This document shows positions 4,412-7,384 of a DNA stretch of 7,384 nt, in pieces. The notes under the pieces were generated by a model that saw only the letters and a program-made list of their open reading frames with translations, was not told where the DNA came from and did no database searches. Numbering within the stretch: the first letter of the stretch is position 1; the number at the start of each line of letters is the position of its first letter. Location of the stretch: assembly GCA_012842645.1 (NCBI GenBank), contig DUSJ01000413.1, positions 1-7,384 of the forward strand. The letters are read 5' to 3'. Position numbers and translations under genes: made by a program. Source of the stretch: Clostridiaceae bacterium (lineage in GTDB: Bacteria; Bacillota; Clostridia; DSM-8532).

Positions 4412-6988
4412 ATGGATATTAAGCCCGGAGACGGCAAAAAGCCGCTTACTCCAGCTGCAATAAGAAAAAAACGGATAAGCACAGTGCTGATGTTCCTGGG
4501 GCTTGCAGTAAAAGCGTTTTTGATAGCGCTTGGCATCTTTTTCTCCCTCATGCTGGTGGCCGGCAGCGCATGTGCAGGTCTTTTAGGCGGGGGAGTATAC
4601 GCGATCATAAAGACTACTCCCATGGTTGAAGCCGATTTGTTTAAAACCATGGGTTTCAACTCTTACGTATATGATATCGAAGGAAATGTCATTGCAGAGC
4701 TGAAACGCGAAGAAAACCGTGTCTGGATTGATTATGACGAAATACCCCAGAAGCTGATAGACGCCTTTGTCGCTATAGAGGATAAACGCTTCTTCGAACA
4801 TAAAGGCATAGATTTCAGGAGAATCGGGAGCGCAGTATTAACTTACGCCAGAAAGCTTTTGGGCGCTGATGTCGATATTGAAGGCGGCAGCACCATTACT
4901 CAGCAGCTTATTAAAAATATTACCATGAACGACGATGTGACCATAACCAGAAAGCTCCAGGAACAATGGCAGGCTTTGCAGCTTGAAAAGGTACTGACCA
5001 AGAAAGAGATCCTGACTTATTATCTTAACTATATTCCCCTGGGCGGAAATTTCTACGGTATCGAGACAGCCGCAAATGGATATTTCGGAAAGGATGTCCG
5101 TGACCTTTCCCTGGCGGAATGCGCCAGCCTTGCCGGTATAACCAGATGGCCGTCAAAGTATATGCCCATAAACGAGGAAAATATTGAGGCCAACCTTGCC
5201 AGGACCAAGCTGATCCTGAGCCTTATGCTCGAACAGGGCAAGATAACCCAGAGCGAGTATGACGAGGCAATCAAGGAGAACATTAAATTCAGCTATAATC
5301 CCGATGCCGGTAAAGTTACGAGAACAAGCAACCAGTCGTATTTTGTGGACGAAGTGATAAAAAACCTGAAGAATTATCTCATGGAAACCGGCGGCTATAC
5401 CGAGCAGGCCGCGCTGGATATCATCTACAACAACGGTCTCCATATATATTCCACCATGGATCCCAAGGTCCAGAAAGCGCTGGACGAGGTTTTTACCGAC
5501 GAGAAGTATTTTTCGTATGATAACAAGTACACCGATGAACTTCCCCAGGCTGCCATGGTCGTTATGACTAAAGACGGCTTTGTAAGAGGTTTATACGGTG
5601 GCCGGGGTCCCAAGGAAGGCAGCGTGTTCAATCGTGCTACCCAGGCAGAGCGTTCACCTGGTTCCGCGATCAAGCCTATCCTGATTTACGGTCCCGGGAT
5701 CGACAGTAAAAAAATAACCGCCGCGACAGTCGTAGATGATGTCGTACAGCATCTGCTGCCTCCGAAACCAGGTCAGGAGCAGCCTGAGGTATGGCCGCGC
5801 AACGTTGAAAAAGAAAATTATGGACTGACAACTGCAAGGGTAGGTGTCTTCAAGTCCAGAAATGTTGTGGCTACTCTGCTCCTGAAAGATTACGTAGGTT
5901 TTGATACGGCCCTCGGTTACCTTGAAAAGCTCGGTATAGACAGAAGGGATGAAAGGTATTTGTCCATCGCCATGGGAGGATTCAACAGGGGAATGACACC
6001 TCTGCAGATGGCGGCTGCCTATACGCCTTTCGCCAACAAGGGAGTGTATACCGAACCCATTTTCTTCACCGAGGTCAAGGATAACAACGGTAAGACCCTT
6101 ATATCCATCAAACCTAAAAGGACACAGGTTTTCTCCGAGCAGACGGTCTTCATCATGGATGACATGATGGAGGATGTCGTTACGCAGGGTACCGCTTATC
6201 CTGAAGGAATCATTGAATACGAGGACGCTGAAGGCAAGAAGGTAAGAATACCTTCGGCCGGCAAAACAGGAACCAGCGATTCAGACAAGGATAAGTGGTT
6301 TTGCGGGTTTACATCCTACTATGTTGGAGTCAGCTGGTACGGATATGATAAGGCTGTTGAAATACAGAAAGAAGAGAAAGACAATGCCCTGCTTATATGG
6401 AATGCCGTTATGAACAAAATACACGAAGGGCTTACTCCCTTGCAGTTTTTTGAGACCACTCCTCCAAATATAGTAAAGCGTACGATATGCATAGACTCCG
6501 GCAAGATTGCCGGCGACCTTTGCAGAAAGGACCCGCGTGGAGGCCGGGTAATCGAAGAGTATTTCATAGAAGGTACCCAGCCTTCATACAGCGATATATG
6601 CACCGTGCATGTTGAATATAAAGCATGCACCGCTTCCAAGGATACGCTTGGGCGCGATCTTCTCGCTACCGAAAACTGTCCTGCAGAAACCGTTGTCACC
6701 AAGGTTGGCATCAGGCGTCCGGTTGAATTCAAACCTGAGTATCCCGGGGATACCTATCCTAAGGACGCTATTTACGAGATCCCTGAGGCTGAGTACTGTA
6801 CGGTCCATCATGGTACCCTGATCCCGCCTGTCACCGAGGAAAACCCCTGGACCCCGCCAAGTACGGAATTTCCTCCTGATGATGGTATTCCAAACAGCTA
6901 TCCTCCTGCCGAGGATATAGGGGATGCGATTGTGGAGGAAAACTGGGAAGGAATCGACTGGAATGAGGGAAATCCCAATTACGATTGA
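4412..6988 (+). CDS. Class A penicillin-binding protein (PBP1A family, GT51 + transpeptidase)
   Basis: A bifunctional 858-residue cell wall synthase: it polymerises lipid II into glycan and cross-links peptides outside the membrane. Seen: a basic cytoplasmic start (KKP...RKKR), a membrane segment within about 24-66, then the GT51 motifs 'EDKRFFEHKG' (catalytic E123), 'GGSTITQQLIKN' (158-169), 'RKLQEQWQALQLEK' (E184), 'ILTYYLN', 'GNFYGIETAANGYFGK' (212-227) and 'LSLAECASLAGI'. The transpeptidase has SxxK as S418-A-I-K421, SxN as S482-R-N484 and KTG at 618-620. Residues 690-800 form a tail with six Cys and two CTVH motifs (730, 796). The end is Pro/Asp/Glu-rich, ending 'WEGIDWNEGNPNYD'. All catalytic residues are present. 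The gene has its own promoter and terminator and appears monocistronic. Clostridial PBP1A/ponA is the closest call; the exact symbol is left open. Confidence 0.96.
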   Translation: MDIKPGDGKKPLTPAAIRKKRISTVLMFLGLAVKAFLIALGIFFSLMLVAGSACAGLLGGGVYAIIKTTPMVEADLFKTMGFNSYVYDIEGNVIAELKREENRVWIDYDEIPQKLIDAFVAIEDKRFFEHKGIDFRRIGSAVLTYARKLLGADVDIEGGSTITQQLIKNITMNDDVTITRKLQEQWQALQLEKVLTKKEILTYYLNYIPLGGNFYGIETAANGYFGKDVRDLSLAECASLAGITRWPSKYMPINEENIEANLARTKLILSLMLEQGKITQSEYDEAIKENIKFSYNPDAGKVTRTSNQSYFVDEVIKNLKNYLMETGGYTEQAALDIIYNNGLHIYSTMDPKVQKALDEVFTDEKYFSYDNKYTDELPQAAMVVMTKDGFVRGLYGGRGPKEGSVFNRATQAERSPGSAIKPILIYGPGIDSKKITAATVVDDVVQHLLPPKPGQEQPEVWPRNVEKENYGLTTARVGVFKSRNVVATLLLKDYVGFDTALGYLEKLGIDRRDERYLSIAMGGFNRGMTPLQMAAAYTPFANKGVYTEPIFFTEVKDNNGKTLISIKPKRTQVFSEQTVFIMDDMMEDVVTQGTAYPEGIIEYEDAEGKKVRIPSAGKTGTSDSDKDKWFCGFTSYYVGVSWYGYDKAVEIQKEEKDNALLIWNAVMNKIHEGLTPLQFFETTPPNIVKRTICIDSGKIAGDLCRKDPRGGRVIEEYFIEGTQPSYSDICTVHVEYKACTASKDTLGRDLLATENCPAETVVTKVGIRRPVEFKPEYPGDTYPKDAIYEIPEAEYCTVHHGTLIPPVTEENPWTPPSTEFPPDDGIPNSYPPAEDIGDAIVEENWEGIDWNEGNPNYD

Positions 6989-7029
6989 TGTGAAACTTCC
7001 TCTGTGAGATTATATCTGAATGAGCGAAC

Positions 7030-7078
7030 AGAACAGACCATGTTTCTTAAAATGAGCAGACAGGTCTGTTCTTTTTTT
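7030..7078 (+). terminator. Intrinsic terminator of the PBP gene
   Basis: A 10-bp perfect stem AGAACAGACC/GGTCTGTTCT (7030-7039 with 7063-7072) can be lengthened by TGT/ACA across one bulged A. It is followed directly by Ts to 7078. The loop is large (about 16-23 bases). It lies 41 bases after the PBP stop. Confidence 0.85.
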
Positions 7079-7243
7079 ATGCATAGCTTAAGAGTTTTCG
7101 CGTTGTCTGCCGCGACTTTCGCAGCCGTATATTTGATGAATTCGGGGAATAATAAGGAAAGCCATAATTGAGAGTTTTTTATCAATGATCGGGGCAGGTT
7201 TAATGCTTCCTGAGGATGTTCTTGCAGACACTGACAAACATAA
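7079..7243 (+). other. Intergenic stretch with possible small-ORF remnants
   Basis: Between the PBP terminator and the lipoprotein ribosome site there is no recognised gene. A 30-codon frame runs from ATG 7079 to TGA (product begins 'MHSLRVFALSAATFAAVYLM', a hydrophobic stretch) but has no Shine-Dalgarno and starts directly at the terminator U tract. A second open frame, in phase with the downstream lipoprotein, covers about 7140-7256 ('ESFLSMIGAGLMLPEDVLAD'). Read across a frame change, these could be the remains of a small membrane protein gene, or chance. I see no strong promoter, although one for the lipoprotein gene is expected here. Confidence 0.3.
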
Positions 7244-7279
7244 AAGGAGGATGTTTATGAAAAAAACTCTATCAATTAT
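7164..7279 (+). repeat. Long-range inverted repeat spanning the lipoprotein start
   Basis: Bases 7164-7180 (ATAATTGAGAGTTTTTT) are complementary to 7261-7279, with a 2-base bulge (AT at 7271-7272), giving 17 pairs, 3 of them G-C. The second arm covers codons 2-8 of the lipoprotein gene; the Shine-Dalgarno and ATG lie in the 80-base loop. In RNA this could fold and affect translation start, but the arms are AT-rich and stability is modest. Confidence 0.45.
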
Positions 7280-7384
7280 TCTTGTGGCAGTTTTAGCGAT
7301 AAGCGCGGCTGCCTGCAGTTTTACAAAAAACACTAACACTCCTTCTGCTTCGCCAACTGTGTCTCCCGGGTCTCCCGGAAACAC
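7257..7384 (+). CDS. Putative lipoprotein, N-terminal part, cut by the window end
   Basis: The first 42 residues are visible. They show a classic export signal: basic start MKK, hydrophobic core 'LSIILVAVLAI', then 'SAAAC' with C20 as the likely lipidated residue. The lipobox has Ala rather than Leu at -3, so it is acceptable but not ideal. After the Cys comes a Ser/Thr/Pro-rich linker ('NTPSASPTVSPGSPG'), typical of membrane-anchored extracellular proteins. The start at 7257 is chosen because AAGGAGG (7244-7250) lies 6 bases before it; an in-frame ATG at 7251 abuts the site and is unlikely. Function cannot be told from this part: substrate-binding proteins, sporulation lipoproteins and others share this start. 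The preceding PBP gene has its own terminator, so this gene likely has its own promoter. Confidence 0.8.
   Translation, partial: MKKTLSIILVAVLAISAAACSFTKNTNTPSASPTVSPGSPGN

Noticed and set aside
4562..4600. A lipobox-like Cys (C54) near the PBP membrane segment.
   Set aside because: The preceding residues (VAGSAC) have Gly at -3 and the Cys lies inside a long hydrophobic segment, as expected for a membrane anchor and not a lipoprotein.
6319..6732. Minus-strand open frame of 137 codons inside the PBP gene.
   Set aside because: It is antisense to the transpeptidase end and Cys-rich tail, with Ser-rich low-quality sequence typical of shadow frames.
7088..7384. Minus-strand open frame covering the lipoprotein start.
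   Set aside because: The plus strand has a strong Shine-Dalgarno and a clear signal peptide; the minus frame has neither a recognisable domain nor a ribosome site in view.

Overview
The window looks like chromosomal DNA from a Gram-positive Firmicute, most likely a member of the Clostridia. The evidence is the trmK-nif3 pair (yqfN-yqfO in Bacillus), strong purine-rich Shine-Dalgarno sites, CCA-encoding tRNA genes, a class A penicillin-binding protein with a Pro/Asp/Glu-rich outer tail, and a lipoprotein start. I cannot name the genus. No mobile element, CRISPR array, defence cassette or prophage gene is visible. The content is housekeeping: translation, tRNA modification and cell wall synthesis.

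Layout. (1) 3-530, plus strand: the C-terminal part of a TldD/TldE (PmbA) family protein. A hairpin terminator at 566-593 lies between it and the converging genes. (2) 2103-606, minus strand: trmK, then nif3, spaced 4 bp apart; the nif3 Shine-Dalgarno lies inside the last codons of trmK. (3) 2370-2215, minus strand: tRNA-Asn(GTT), then a CAT-anticodon tRNA best read as tRNA-Ile2 (lysidine type). They have a near-consensus promoter (TTGACC-17-TATAAT) and a strong intrinsic terminator at 2205-2173. (4) 4163-2447, minus strand: tyrS, followed after 22 bp by a 154-residue XRE-type regulator. No terminator is visible between this operon and the tRNA promoter, so read-through into the tRNAs is likely. 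(5) 4164-4411: a divergent control region with a TTGACT-18-TATAAT promoter for tyrS and an extended -10 promoter for the PBP gene. The PBP leader has a 9-bp hairpin and a partly masked Shine-Dalgarno. No T-box is present before tyrS. (6) 4412-6988, plus strand: a complete bifunctional class A PBP (858 residues) with an unusual duplicated Cys-rich tail, ended by a terminator at 7030-7078. (7) 7079-7256: an intergenic stretch with possible remnants of a small ORF and one arm of a long-range inverted repeat. (8) 7257-7384, plus strand: the start of a lipoprotein gene cut by the window edge.

Genes 2-4 share a translation theme: Tyr-tRNA charging, two tRNAs and m1A22 tRNA methylation. They are at least two transcription units, and the two tRNAs have G at position 22, so they are not expected TrmK substrates. 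I see no convincing new multi-gene system. The most unusual points are the tail duplication of the PBP, the leader structures before the PBP and lipoprotein genes, the tyrS-XRE pairing, and tyrS without a T-box.
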